Positions 25,649 through 34,412 of a stretch of 38,244 bases of DNA are shown one piece after another. Position 1 is the stretch's first letter, and every line of letters starts with the position of its first letter. The notes beneath the pieces were generated by a model, which was given only the letters and a program-made list of their open reading frames with translations, did not search any database and was not told the origin of the DNA. Source of the DNA: Pelotomaculum sp. UBA3103 (GTDB taxonomy: Bacteria; Bacillota; Desulfotomaculia; Desulfotomaculales; Pelotomaculaceae); contig DFAP01000131.1 of assembly GCA_002365855.1 (NCBI GenBank), forward strand, positions 1 through 38,244, read 5' to 3'. Made by a program: the position numbers and the translations under genes.

Positions 25649-26425
25649 TCACTTACACCTCATCAACAAATCGGACCACAAACCAGGTAAACGGGGCGGA
25701 GCACTCTCAATTGGTACTTCCGGCGCCAGGCGCCTGGCATTTTTTAGCGCCTTTTGAGGCTCGTTGTCGTCTTCGCTGAGATGACCAAGCATAACAAGCT
25801 TACAACCCTGCAGCTGCATTGAGCGCAGCGCCTCACCACACTGTTCGTTGGAAAGGTGTCCGGTGGGGCCAAGGTTGCGCTTGACAACGAATCCTGGCTT
25901 TGAGGAGTTTTTGTACATATCATAATCGTGATTTGACTCAATGTAGAGATAGTCAAGTGATTGAAATGCTTTAATGCAGTGTTCTGGGACAAAGCCCGTA
26001 TCGGTGATAAAACCCATGCGCTCCCCGTCACCGCGAATAGTAAAGCCTACCGTTTCAACATCATGGGAAAGGCCCAGGGTCATAATCTCAAGGCTGCCGA
26101 TTTTTTCCTCAGCCAGGTGGCTGAGGATTTTATATCTGGGATGTCTTTTTAACGCGCAGCAGTGTTGCAGCTGCCTCAGTATTCCTGCCGTTGAGTATAC
26201 CGGAACATCTTTTAGTTCGAGAAAGAATCTGAGCCCGTAGATGTGGTCTGTGTGGCAGTGAGTTACCAGAACCGCGTCGATATCGCCGGCGGCCAGGCCG
26301 GCGTTTTGCAGGAAGGGCTTAATATCCCTCTTCCTGAGGCCGCAGTCAATTAAAATACATGTATGACTGTCCTGAACTACGACACTGTTGGCATAGCTGC
26401 AGGATGAGAGGCTGCAGAATTTCAA
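25649..26425 (-). CDS. MBL-fold metallohydrolase (YycJ/WalJ-like)
   Basis: This 258-residue protein has the metallo-beta-lactamase fold. The zinc-binding signature is THCHTDH near residue 55, with later ligands in LGLSHDVE, ITDTGFV and TGHLSNEQ. The opening MKFCSLSSCSYANSVVVQD and the distribution of motifs resemble YycJ/WalJ proteins, which in some Firmicutes influence cell-wall or DNA-repair processes. Biochemically such proteins are often nuclease- or phosphodiesterase-like. The start is TTG with GGGGG 9 bp upstream. Unlike classical walJ, it is not next to walRK or a serine protease gene, so the name is not transferred. Confidence 0.85.
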   Translation of the reverse strand: MKFCSLSSCSYANSVVVQDSHTCILIDCGLRKRDIKPFLQNAGLAAGDIDAVLVTHCHTDHIYGLRFFLELKDVPVYSTAGILRQLQHCCALKRHPRYKILSHLAEEKIGSLEIMTLGLSHDVETVGFTIRGDGERMGFITDTGFVPEHCIKAFQSLDYLYIESNHDYDMYKNSSKPGFVVKRNLGPTGHLSNEQCGEALRSMQLQGCKLVMLGHLSEDDNEPQKALKNARRLAPEVPIESAPPRLPGLWSDLLMRCK

Positions 26426-26614
26426 GTTTGTTTACCCCCACTTATGTTCTGCAGTTACATTTTGACAGTTCCAATTGGTATTCCTTCAAGAAAAAAATAA
26501 ATCATGAAATATCCCCTTAACATGACACATCTGCCCATTTTCCAACTTATTTTTAAATACTTGTTAAAGTGCAGGAAAATTTTTAAAGTTAAAGAATTTT
26601 AGCTTGATATTATA

Positions 26615-26630
26615 TTTCTTATATAAGAAA
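26615..26630. repeat. 16-bp perfect palindrome in the decarboxylase upstream gap
   Basis: TTTCTTATATAAGAAA is its own reverse complement. It lies about 275 bp before the decarboxylase and 190 bp before the start of the MBL-fold gene, in an AT-rich stretch. It could be an operator, but AT-rich palindromes arise by chance. The surrounding 26426-26905 gap holds this and the open frame at 26675, and no riboswitch I can recognise. Confidence 0.25.
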
Positions 26631-26674
26631 GCTTTTCATTCAAACTGAAAATTATCTGGACCGCTCTTTTTTAA

Positions 26675-26803
26675 CGGCCTGCTGCAGGGCAAGATCATGC
26701 GGAAGCTGTGATTACAGATGTAAACGATGTTGGAAAGGTGGACATCCTGGCCGCTACCGAGGGTGTTGAACAGGGAGGCGTTGTTTGTATATCTAGAGGA
26801 TAA
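26675..26803 (+). pseudogene. possible short gene remnant before the decarboxylase
   Basis: Between a TAA at 26672 and a TAA at 26801, one frame reads RPAAGQDHAEAVITDVNDVG then KVDILAATEGVEQGGVVCIS. The phrase VGKVDILAATEGV loosely resembles the segment KIDILVNNAGV of short-chain dehydrogenases. There is no start codon with a ribosome site and no flanking homology can be extended. It may be a decayed fragment or a chance frame. Confidence 0.2.
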
Positions 26804-26905
26804 CCCGCATGACAACGACGATCAGCAGACACCGATTGTTGTTCTGATATCATCAAAAAACATACGACATTAACCATACCTTACAGTAAATCAGGAGAAT
26901 AATAA

Positions 26906-28357
26906 ATGACGTTAAACCAGAATAAAACGCCTCTTTTTGACGCTGTGAAATACCATGTCAGAAGAAATGCCGTACCCTTACAAATCCCGGGTCATAAGCA
27001 CGGGTACGGGCTTGCAGAGTACAGGGAATTCGTCGGCGAAAACGTGCTTAGAATGGACTTGAATGAAACAAGGGGAATAGACATGATCTGGGACCCTGCG
27101 GCGGTCATAGGAGAGGCCGAAAAACTCCTGGCCGAATCGTTCGGGGCGTGCGCGGCATTTCTCCTGATTAACGGAACGACATCAGGAATACAGGCCATGA
27201 TCATGAGCTCCTGCAGGCCGGGTGACCGGATTATCGTTCCCAGGAATGCCCACAAATCTATTTTTAACGGGTTTATAACCAGTGGTGCAGAGCCGGTGTA
27301 CGTTCAGCCGGAAATAAATGACGACCTGGGAATTATTATGAGCGTTACCGATGAAGGTATCAGGCGGGCTATTGAAGAAAATCCCGGCGCCAAAGCAGTT
27401 ATGGCTATAAACCCTTCTTACTACGGTGTGACCCCGGATCTTGTAAAAATTGTTGAGACTGCGCACAATAGGGATATACCTGTTTTGGTCGATGAAGCCC
27501 ACGGAACCCATATGCGTTTTCACCCCCATTTCCCTATTTCCGCAATGGCGGCAGGGGCTGAAATGAGCGCGGCAAGCCTTCACAAAACAGGTGGTTCTTT
27601 GACTCAAAGTTCGGCGCTTCTGATCGGAAGCCGTATTATAGACCCAAACTATATCAAGCAGGTGCTAAATCTCACCTATACCAGCAGTCCGTCCTATATA
27701 CTCCTGTGCTCACTGGATGTTGCCAGGAAACAGCTGGCAACAAAGGGGGCGGCAATTTTGGAAAGGGTCCTGGAGATGGTCAGCTGGACGAGGGAGGAAA
27801 TAAACAAAATTGACGGGCTTTTTGCCCCAGACAAGAATTATTTCGAAAAATCAGGGCCTTTTAGTTTTGACGATACCAAGCTTCTGGTGAATATAAGAAA
27901 TCTGGGGCTCACAGGCTATGAAGTTGAAGAGCTTCTGGCCAAGGACTACAATATTCTTGTTGAGCTTGCCGATATGTATAATATTCTGGCCATAATCAGC
28001 ATGGGCGAGAAAAAAGAGTACCTTGAAAAATTTTTATGGGCCATGAAAGACATCTCCAATCATGCAGGAAACAGGAAAGTTAAGAAAATAGAGACCATCC
28101 AGTTCAACCCTGAATTAGTCATGCTGCCCAGAGACGCCTTTTTTAGCCCAAAAAGATCCGTAACCCTTGAAAATTGTGCTGGAGAGATAGCCGGTGAAAT
28201 GATCATGGTCTACCCTCCGGGAATTCCCCTGGTCAGTATGGGAGAGATCATAACCAGTGAGATCATTGAATACGTGCAGATGCTCAAGGCAGAAAAATGC
28301 ACACTTCAGGGGACTACCGACCCGATAGTAGATAACATCATGATCCTGGACATATAA
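26906..28357 (+). CDS. speA: Orn/Lys/Arg decarboxylase (SpeA-type)
   Basis: This is a 483-residue PLP-dependent decarboxylase of the short, fold-type I group found in Firmicutes (Bacillus SpeA/YaaO). Diagnostic features are PLQIPGHKHG at 24-33, NGTTSGIQA at 89-97, the PLP-Asp in DEAHG (196-200) and the Schiff-base lysine in SLHKTGGSLTQSS (K227). It likely decarboxylates arginine to agmatine or lysine to cadaverine; the sequence alone does not separate these. The ATG follows CAGGAGAA. It stands alone after a 480-bp gap and ends in a large-loop terminator. No speE or speB partner is nearby, so the speA symbol is by similarity only. Confidence 0.87.
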   Translation: MTLNQNKTPLFDAVKYHVRRNAVPLQIPGHKHGYGLAEYREFVGENVLRMDLNETRGIDMIWDPAAVIGEAEKLLAESFGACAAFLLINGTTSGIQAMIMSSCRPGDRIIVPRNAHKSIFNGFITSGAEPVYVQPEINDDLGIIMSVTDEGIRRAIEENPGAKAVMAINPSYYGVTPDLVKIVETAHNRDIPVLVDEAHGTHMRFHPHFPISAMAAGAEMSAASLHKTGGSLTQSSALLIGSRIIDPNYIKQVLNLTYTSSPSYILLCSLDVARKQLATKGAAILERVLEMVSWTREEINKIDGLFAPDKNYFEKSGPFSFDDTKLLVNIRNLGLTGYEVEELLAKDYNILVELADMYNILAIISMGEKKEYLEKFLWAMKDISNHAGNRKVKKIETIQFNPELVMLPRDAFFSPKRSVTLENCAGEIAGEMIMVYPPGIPLVSMGEIITSEIIEYVQMLKAEKCTLQGTTDPIVDNIMILDI

Positions 28358-28438
28358 CCGCCGCCCTCAAATTATTCAGGCAGCTGTCTCTTTTTGTCCG
28401 TACTGCTTTTTCAACCTGTGCGGCGGTTTAATTTTTCC
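28356..28438 (+). terminator. long-loop terminator of the decarboxylase gene
   Basis: AACCGCCGC, overlapping the stop codon (28356-28364), pairs perfectly with GCGGCGGTT (28420-28428) and is followed by TAATTTTT. The 55-nt loop is large but GC-rich base pairing is strong. Confidence 0.4.
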
Positions 28439-28478
28439 CTACCATGGGCTAGTGTATTTTTTAAGGTCAGGTGATAAT

Positions 28479-29255
28479 ATGTTCAAAGTGGCCAGTTTTA
28501 ATGCCAACTCTATCCGCGCCCGCCTGGGGCCGGTCCTGGAATGGCTTTTACTGGAAAACCCAGATGTGCTGTGTGTCCAGGAGACAAAAGTTGAGGATAA
28601 GAATTTTCCTTTGGAGGCCTTTAAAGATGCCGGCTGGAATGTAGTGTTCAAAGGACGGAAATCTTATAATGGCGTTGCCATCATCAGCCCCCACCCGATT
28701 GAAGAGGTGCGCACCGGTATCGGAGACTGGGCGGAAACAGACGAAGCACGTTTAATAGAGGCTGTTATTAAAGATATCCCTGTAGTTAATACCTATATCC
28801 CCCAGGGGTTTCACCCCGACAGCGACATATTTGCCTACAAGCTGAAATGGATCAGGTACCTGAGGGAGTATTTCAACAGCCGGTTCAGACCTTCTCAGCC
28901 GCTTCTCTGGATGGGCGACTTCAACGTGGCCCCGGAGCCAATAGACGTACATGACCCGAAGAGGCTTTACGGGCGCATCGGCTACCACCCGGAAGAACAC
29001 CTGGCCCTTCGACACGTTAAGGAGTGGGGTTTTATCGACGTATTCCGCCGGCACATGAAGGAGGGAGGCCACTTTACCTTCTGGGATTACAGGGTGCCGG
29101 GCCTATTCAAGAGAAACAAAGGGTGGCGGGTGGATCATATCTGGGCCACCGCTCCTATGGCCGCGAAGTCTCGCCGCGCATGGATAGACGCAGGTCCAAG
29201 GCAGCAGGAAAGACCTTCCGACCACACTTTTATAGCTGCGGAGTTTGACTGGTGA
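28479..29255 (+). CDS. xth: exodeoxyribonuclease III
   Basis: This is a 258-residue enzyme of the exonuclease/endonuclease/phosphatase fold, acting in base-excision repair as an AP endonuclease and 3' to 5' exonuclease. Catalytic and metal-binding features are FNANSIR (N8, N10), QETKVED with E35, YNGVAIIS, WMGDFNVAP (D147, N149), GWRVDHIWAT and the terminal RPSDH with the catalytic His. The length and motif order are those of standard Xth. The ATG at 28479 lies just after AGGTGAT; the frame could extend to a GTG at 28452 with no supporting site. It is a single gene, converging on the acyl-CoA ligase across a shared hairpin. Confidence 0.9.
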   Translation: MFKVASFNANSIRARLGPVLEWLLLENPDVLCVQETKVEDKNFPLEAFKDAGWNVVFKGRKSYNGVAIISPHPIEEVRTGIGDWAETDEARLIEAVIKDIPVVNTYIPQGFHPDSDIFAYKLKWIRYLREYFNSRFRPSQPLLWMGDFNVAPEPIDVHDPKRLYGRIGYHPEEHLALRHVKEWGFIDVFRRHMKEGGHFTFWDYRVPGLFKRNKGWRVDHIWATAPMAAKSRRAWIDAGPRQQERPSDHTFIAAEFDW

Positions 29256-29302
29256 ACCTGCCGGACTGCCATCTAAATATTATTATATTTTTTAAAGCTG
29301 AA

Positions 29303-29346
29303 AAATGCCGTTTAAGGCCCATATAATAACCAGGCAAACGGCATTT
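29303..29346. terminator. shared terminator between xth and the acyl-CoA ligase gene
   Basis: AAATGCCGTTT (29303-29313) pairs perfectly with AAACGGCATTT (29336-29346). An inner GCC/GGC pair shortens the loop. On the minus strand a T run follows at once; on the plus strand a T run comes about 20 bp later. It sits between two convergent genes and probably stops both transcripts. Confidence 0.6.
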
Positions 29347-29374
29347 ACCCGTGTAATAACCGTGTTTTTTAATT

Positions 29375-30838
29375 TTAACGGCTGAATGTTTTAAGCTCCT
29401 TTTTCAATATCTTACCAGTCGCGTTTTTGGGCAGCGACTCGATTTCAATTATCTCCCTGGGCATTTTATATGAGGCAAGGTTAGATTTAAGGAATCTCAT
29501 TAAATCTCTCTTGTTTAACGTCATACCTTCATTAATAACTACGAAAGCGCGGACGATTTCACCCCGTTTTTTATCCGGAACCCCGATCACAGCGGCTTCC
29601 TTCACGTCAGGGTACTGGTAGAGAACTTCTTCCACCTCTCTCGGATAAACATTGAGGCCGCTTACAATAACCATGTCTTTCTTGCGGTCGACGATGAACA
29701 GGTAGCCCTGCTCGTCCTTATAAGCCAGGTCACCGGTGTAAAGCCAGCCGTCCCGCAGCGCCTCAGCGCTTTCCTCTGGAAGGCCAAAGTATTCTGACAT
29801 CATATTTGGGCCCTGGACAATCAGCTCGCCAATTTCACCCGGCGCCAAATCTTTGCCCTGTTCATCGACGATCCTAACTTTTACGCCGGGAATTGGAAGA
29901 CCAATTGAGCCGGGTTTCGTGGCGTCAAGAGGGTTGAAGCTGACTGCCGGGGAAGATTCGGACAGGCCATATCCCTCGACAACACGCTGCTGCGTTTTTT
30001 CGTAGAAAATATTTATTATTTCCAGAGGCAGGGATGCGCCGCCAGAGATAAAAAGACGCACTCCCGTTAGGTCTGATGGTTTGGCCAGTGAAGCGTAAAA
30101 GCCGTACATTGCCGGCACTCCCGCTACAACTGTAACAGCCTGGTCACGTATGGTGGCGATGACGTCCTTGGGCAAGAAGGATTCAACAATGGTTATTGCA
30201 GCTCCGTTGAAAAGGGCAGTCGTAACGCAGCAGGTCCAGGCAAAGCTGTGAAACATCGGCAGCACACAAAGTATGTTGTCGTCAGCGCAGGCTTGAATCA
30301 TTTCCGAAAATCCCCACGCATTGCTGACCAGGTTGCTGTGAGAAAGCAGGGCGCCTTTCGGGCGGCCTGTTGTACCGGAAGTATACAGAATTACACAGGG
30401 ATCAGATTCCTGGATAGAAACAGGCGGCGCTTCGGGGAATTGTGACTGCTCCAATTCTTCATGGATTTTGGGTATAAAAAGCTGAACGGGCAACAATGCC
30501 AGTCCATCACTTTGTGCTAGCTGAAGCTCTTTGTCCGTAACCAGGTGCTTGACCCTGGCGTCATTCAGGATAAAAGACATCTCTCTTGGTGTCAGCATTA
30601 TGTTTAGAGGCACGACCACGCCTCCGAGGCTGGTAATAGCCATGTAGCTAAAGATGAAGTTGGCCGAGTTTTTAGCAAAAAGGGCCACGTTGTCCCCGAC
30701 CCGCACCCCCTGGGCATGTAAATAGTCACGAAACTGGGTCACTTTGGTCTGCAACTGGCTGTAGCTGAACTTTCTGTTTTTTTCAATCAAAGCAATCTTG
30801 TCGCCCGCTCCCTTGAAGACAAGCTGGTGTACTAACAA
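29375..30838 (-). CDS. long-chain acyl-CoA ligase / AMP-forming synthetase
   Basis: This 487-residue member of the ANL adenylating superfamily activates a carboxylic acid, probably a fatty acid, to its CoA thioester through an acyl-AMP. The P-loop TSGTTGRPKG spans 153-162. YGLSESSP, TGDLAYKDEQG and the hinge DRKKDMVIVSGLNVYPREVE follow, and the catalytic lysine lies in LPKNATGKILKKEL near the C terminus. The enzyme is a little short for this family but all core motifs are present. The start is TTG with GAGGGG 8 bp upstream. It diverges from the PrpD operon, whose products might use CoA esters, but chain-length preference cannot be read. Confidence 0.88.
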   Translation of the reverse strand: MLVHQLVFKGAGDKIALIEKNRKFSYSQLQTKVTQFRDYLHAQGVRVGDNVALFAKNSANFIFSYMAITSLGGVVVPLNIMLTPREMSFILNDARVKHLVTDKELQLAQSDGLALLPVQLFIPKIHEELEQSQFPEAPPVSIQESDPCVILYTSGTTGRPKGALLSHSNLVSNAWGFSEMIQACADDNILCVLPMFHSFAWTCCVTTALFNGAAITIVESFLPKDVIATIRDQAVTVVAGVPAMYGFYASLAKPSDLTGVRLFISGGASLPLEIINIFYEKTQQRVVEGYGLSESSPAVSFNPLDATKPGSIGLPIPGVKVRIVDEQGKDLAPGEIGELIVQGPNMMSEYFGLPEESAEALRDGWLYTGDLAYKDEQGYLFIVDRKKDMVIVSGLNVYPREVEEVLYQYPDVKEAAVIGVPDKKRGEIVRAFVVINEGMTLNKRDLMRFLKSNLASYKMPREIIEIESLPKNATGKILKKELKTFSR

Positions 30839-30950
30839 ATTTTTCCCCTCACCTTACCTATTATTTTATTAGTAAGCACAATTTGACATTTCAGCTACAA
30901 GTTCCTGCCTCTCACGGGGCATTCGGTCACAGAACCTGATGTTTTTTTGT

Positions 30951-30977
30951 TTGATAAGAGGTGTTTTGTTTTATAAT
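30951..30977 (+). promoter_or_regulatory. candidate promoter of the PrpD-hydantoinase operon
   Basis: TATAAT at 30972-30977 is a consensus -10 box. TTGATA at 30951-30956 matches a -35 box but with only 15 bp between, and TTGTTT at 30947 gives 19. The true -35 is therefore uncertain. The -10 lies 12 bp before the presumed GTG start. Confidence 0.35.
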
Positions 30978-30988
30978 TAGATAAAGAG

Positions 30989-32383
30989 GTGAATTTTTAT
31001 GGGGTAACACGCCAGCTGGCCGCGTTCATCAGTGATACTCTTTTTGAGGACTTTCCCATGGTTACGGTCAAAATGGCCAAACTAGCTGTTCTGGATTGGT
31101 TGGGTTCGACTGCAGCCGGAGGGCGGCAGGAGCCTTTCAAAAAAGCGCTGGTAGTAATCAGGGCGCAGGGAGGATCGCCGCAGGCCACACTGCTGCCCAC
31201 CTGGGAAAAAACGTCATGCCTCAACGCTTCCCTGGGCAATGGGCTGGCCTCCCATATTGTGGAACTTGATGATGTTCACAGGGCGGCTATTATTCACGCC
31301 GGGGCGGCAGTAATCCCGGCCGCCCTGTCCGTTGCCGAAATGGCCGGTTCCAGCGGCAAGCAGCTGATAGAGGCCATTATATCAGGTTATGAGGTTGCTA
31401 TCAGGGTTGGCGAGGCCATAACACCATCTCATTATTATTACTGGCACACTACTGGCACCTGCGGTACTTTTGGAGCGGCTGCTGCGGCGGGAAAGCTGTT
31501 GGGCCTGTCTGTCGATCAGTTGGTGTGGGCTCTAGGCAGCGCCGGAACCCAGGCTGCCGGCCTTTGGGAGTTTCTGGCCGACGGCGCCATGTCTAAACAT
31601 CTTCATCCAGGCAAGGCCGCGCAGAACGGAGTGCTGGCCGCCCTCCTGGCCGGTGAAGGATTTACCGGGACGGAACGCATCCTGGAAGGGGACAAGGGGT
31701 TCTGCAGGGCAACTGCCGCTAATTTTGACCTGACCAGGATCACGGCCAATCTGGGGCAGCCACCTTACAAGGTGGAAGAGAACTCCTTTAAAATACACTC
31801 TTCCTGCCGCCACACCCACCCTGCAGTTGATTTGATCCTGAACCTGGCTTTAACCAACGGAATTGATATTTCAGATGTGGCCGGTATCTCGATTCATACC
31901 TACAGCACCGCCCTGAATATCACTGCTGATTACCAGCCCTCCACTATATATGCGGCCAAGTTCAGCCTGCCTTTTTGTGCGGCGTTGGCACTGAAGAAAG
32001 GCAGCTGCGGCTTGGAGGACTTTACCCTGGAGGCTCTTGAAGACGGAGAAATTCGGGGTTTGATGCCCAGGGTAAGCCTGTTCAGGGATGATCGCCTGGA
32101 AGCGATGCATCCCGCGCGCTGGCCGGCGGTGGTAGAGATCACTACCAGGTCCGGCGGAACATACTGCGGCAGCATCGATTTTCCCAGGGGTGACCCCGAA
32201 AACCCTGCTGCATACGGTGAGCTAACGGCTAAATTCCATGCCCTCGCTGGTGAGCCCTGGGGAGTGGACAGAGCAAAGGCGCTCGAGAATGCCGTTTCAA
32301 ATTTAGAGCAGATAAGTGATATTTCAATCCTGCTTCACTCGCTTAGTCCACAGAAAGGCGGAAACTCTCTTGCAAGGTATTAA
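30989..32383 (+). CDS. MmgE/PrpD family protein
   Basis: This is a 464-residue protein of the MmgE/PrpD family, which includes 2-methylcitrate dehydratase, cis-aconitate decarboxylase and many uncharacterised relatives. VTRQLAAFISDTLFEDFP at the N terminus, KMAKLAVLDWLGSTAAGG, HIVELDDVHRAAIIHAGAAV near residue 90, SGYEVAIRVG and HLHPGKAAQNGVLAALLA are typical. The start is doubtful. The in-frame GTG at 30989 overlaps the ribosome site AGAGGTG. The ideally spaced ATG at 31000 is one base out of frame because only four Gs follow AT where five would give MGVTRQLAAF. It overlaps the HyuA-type gene and is first of a three-gene operon. No citrate-pathway genes are nearby, so methylcitrate dehydratase is not assumed. 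Confidence 0.85.
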   Translation: MNFYGVTRQLAAFISDTLFEDFPMVTVKMAKLAVLDWLGSTAAGGRQEPFKKALVVIRAQGGSPQATLLPTWEKTSCLNASLGNGLASHIVELDDVHRAAIIHAGAAVIPAALSVAEMAGSSGKQLIEAIISGYEVAIRVGEAITPSHYYYWHTTGTCGTFGAAAAAGKLLGLSVDQLVWALGSAGTQAAGLWEFLADGAMSKHLHPGKAAQNGVLAALLAGEGFTGTERILEGDKGFCRATAANFDLTRITANLGQPPYKVEENSFKIHSSCRHTHPAVDLILNLALTNGIDISDVAGISIHTYSTALNITADYQPSTIYAAKFSLPFCAALALKKGSCGLEDFTLEALEDGEIRGLMPRVSLFRDDRLEAMHPARWPAVVEITTRSGGTYCGSIDFPRGDPENPAAYGELTAKFHALAGEPWGVDRAKALENAVSNLEQISDISILLHSLSPQKGGNSLARY

Positions 32384-34409
32384 GGTAGCTGTTGACACTG
32401 GAGGAACTTTTACAGACATCTGTCTGTTAAATGATGAAACCGGTGAGATTTATATTACAAAAGTATCATCAACCCCTGACGACCCTGCTCTGGCGGTAAT
32501 AGAGGGCCTGTTTAAGGCTGCAGCTGCCTGCGGCGCCGGGCCGGCTGCGGTAAGTCTGGTTCTGCACGGCACCACAGTTGCCACCAACTCCCTTCTGGAA
32601 CATTCTGGCGCGGCCTCAGCCCTGCTGACAACGGACGGGTTCCGGGATATCCTGTATATAGGCAGGCAGAACCGCCCAAGCCTGTACGATTTTCGCGCCA
32701 TCAAGCCGCCTCCCCTGATCCCGCGACGCCACACTTATGAAGTAAGAGAGCGCATGCTTCATACCGGTGAGGTCAGGACTCCGCTTGATGAGGCGCAGGT
32801 GCGGGAGATAGCGCGGGACATACGGTTTAAAGGGATCGTGTCGGTTGCGGTAAGCCTGCTGCATTCATACTCTAACCCGCTTCACGAGTCAAGAATAAAG
32901 GAAATATTTAATGAAGAGCACCCGGACGCACTGGTTACTCTGAGTTCACAAATACTGCCCGAATTTCGCGAATACGAGCGGACCTGCGCGGCAGCCATCA
33001 GCGCTATAGTACGTCCCAAGGTGGATTTCTACCTGAAAAACCTGGAAACGGGCCTGAAAGACAGGTGGACGGACGTCAGGCTTTTGATTATGCACTCGGG
33101 CGGGGGTGTTGTGACCGCCTCAAGGGCCCGTTCGGAAAGCGCGCGGACAGTACTTTCCGGGCCGGCGGGGGGTGTCCTGGCCGGGGTTGAGATAGGACGA
33201 AAAACCGGTTTGGAAAATATAATCACCCTGGATATCGGCGGCACCAGCACCGATATCTGCCTGATCAAAAAGGGTGAGCCGGGCTATACCTCGGAAGGGG
33301 AGGTCGGCGGTTACCCCCTGCGCCTGCCCATGATCGACATAAGCACCATTGGGGCAGGAGGAGGAAGTATAGCCTGGCTTGATTCCGGCGGCTCTCTGCG
33401 TGTCGGGCCGCACAGCGCCGGGGCTTGCCCTGGTCCGGCCTGCTACAGTCAAAAAGGAACGGAACCAACAGTAACGGACGCGAATTTGCTCCTGGGACGA
33501 ATAAACGCGCGCAGGGCGCTGGGGGATAGAATACGCCTGCACACAGGCCTTGCCAGGCAGGCCATTTTAAACAAAATCGGCATTCCCCTGGGACTGACGG
33601 CTGAAAAAGCGGCGGAAGGTATTCTCGAAGTGGTCAACGCCAGTATGGCGCGTGCCGTCAGGATGGTATCGGTGCAACGCGGCCACGACCCCAGGGAGTA
33701 TGCGCTGCTGGCTTTCGGAGGCGCAGGTCCGCTGCATGCTGCCGCGCTGGCTTGTGATCTGGGTATCCCCCGTGTTGTGATCCCCCGTTACCCTGGTGTT
33801 ACCTCAGCTATAGGCATGCTGCAGGCAGATGTTCGGTTTGATTTATGCCGCACCCTGATCGGGAAAATTTCGGGTGTCCCGCCGGGTAAGATTTCCGAAG
33901 CTTTCAGGGATATGGAGCAGGAGGGAGCGGGCCGGCTGCGGGAGGACAACTTTAATCAGGTCAGTTTCACCAGGCAGGCTGACCTGCGCTATAGCGGACA
34001 ATCTTACCAGATAACCCTGCCCGTGTCTGGAGAAAAGCTTTCCGCGAATATTTCTGAACAGCTGGCAGGCGCATTCCATGAGGCCCACCAGCGGGAATAC
34101 GGGTGGCGGCGGGATGAGCAGGAAGTAGAACTGGTTAACCTGCGCCTGACCGCGCTGGGACGCCTGCCTAAAATAAACTGGCCGCCGGCAGCATCGAGCA
34201 ATGGAACACCTGATCCGGCTGGTTACCGCGAGGTGTATTTCGGTTATTTTATGAATACGCCCATTTATAGGCGTGAAGACCTGCGTCCCGGTTATATCCT
34301 AAATGGACCTGCTGTAATAGAGCAGGATGACTCGACAACACTGCTTTTCCCAGGTATGCAGGCGCTGTGCGACCCGTATGAGAATTTAATCGTTGAACTG
34401 GGAGGTTAA
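32370..34409 (+). CDS. hyuA: hydantoinase/oxoprolinase A-type subunit
   Basis: This is a 679-residue protein of the hydantoinase A/acetone carboxylase beta/5-oxoprolinase N-terminal family, with an actin-like ATPase fold. The first nucleotide-binding loop is DTGGTFTDI at 9-17, and the second, LDIGGTSTDICLIK, is near residue 286. SVQRGHDPREYALLAFGGAG and LHAA follow near 430. It pairs with the HyuB-type protein to hydrolyse or carboxylate a small ring or ketone substrate with ATP. I start at the TTG at 32370, 10 bp after AAAGGCGG, giving a 14-bp overlap with the PrpD gene; the frame extends to a GTG at 32316. The substrate is unknown, so the symbol marks family only. Confidence 0.87.
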   Translation: MQGIKVAVDTGGTFTDICLLNDETGEIYITKVSSTPDDPALAVIEGLFKAAAACGAGPAAVSLVLHGTTVATNSLLEHSGAASALLTTDGFRDILYIGRQNRPSLYDFRAIKPPPLIPRRHTYEVRERMLHTGEVRTPLDEAQVREIARDIRFKGIVSVAVSLLHSYSNPLHESRIKEIFNEEHPDALVTLSSQILPEFREYERTCAAAISAIVRPKVDFYLKNLETGLKDRWTDVRLLIMHSGGGVVTASRARSESARTVLSGPAGGVLAGVEIGRKTGLENIITLDIGGTSTDICLIKKGEPGYTSEGEVGGYPLRLPMIDISTIGAGGGSIAWLDSGGSLRVGPHSAGACPGPACYSQKGTEPTVTDANLLLGRINARRALGDRIRLHTGLARQAILNKIGIPLGLTAEKAAEGILEVVNASMARAVRMVSVQRGHDPREYALLAFGGAGPLHAAALACDLGIPRVVIPRYPGVTSAIGMLQADVRFDLCRTLIGKISGVPPGKISEAFRDMEQEGAGRLREDNFNQVSFTRQADLRYSGQSYQITLPVSGEKLSANISEQLAGAFHEAHQREYGWRRDEQEVELVNLRLTALGRLPKINWPPAASSNGTPDPAGYREVYFGYFMNTPIYRREDLRPGYILNGPAVIEQDDSTTLLFPGMQALCDPYENLIVELGG

Positions 34410-34412
34410 ATA

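Noticed and set aside
26426..26905. Possible guanidine or polyamine riboswitch upstream of the decarboxylase
   Set aside because: No conserved core motif was seen, and the only clear structures are a short AT palindrome and a small GC hairpin.
33120..33542. 140-codon open frame opposite hyuA
   Set aside because: It is antisense to a conserved ATPase region and is an expected by-product of GC-rich coding sequence.
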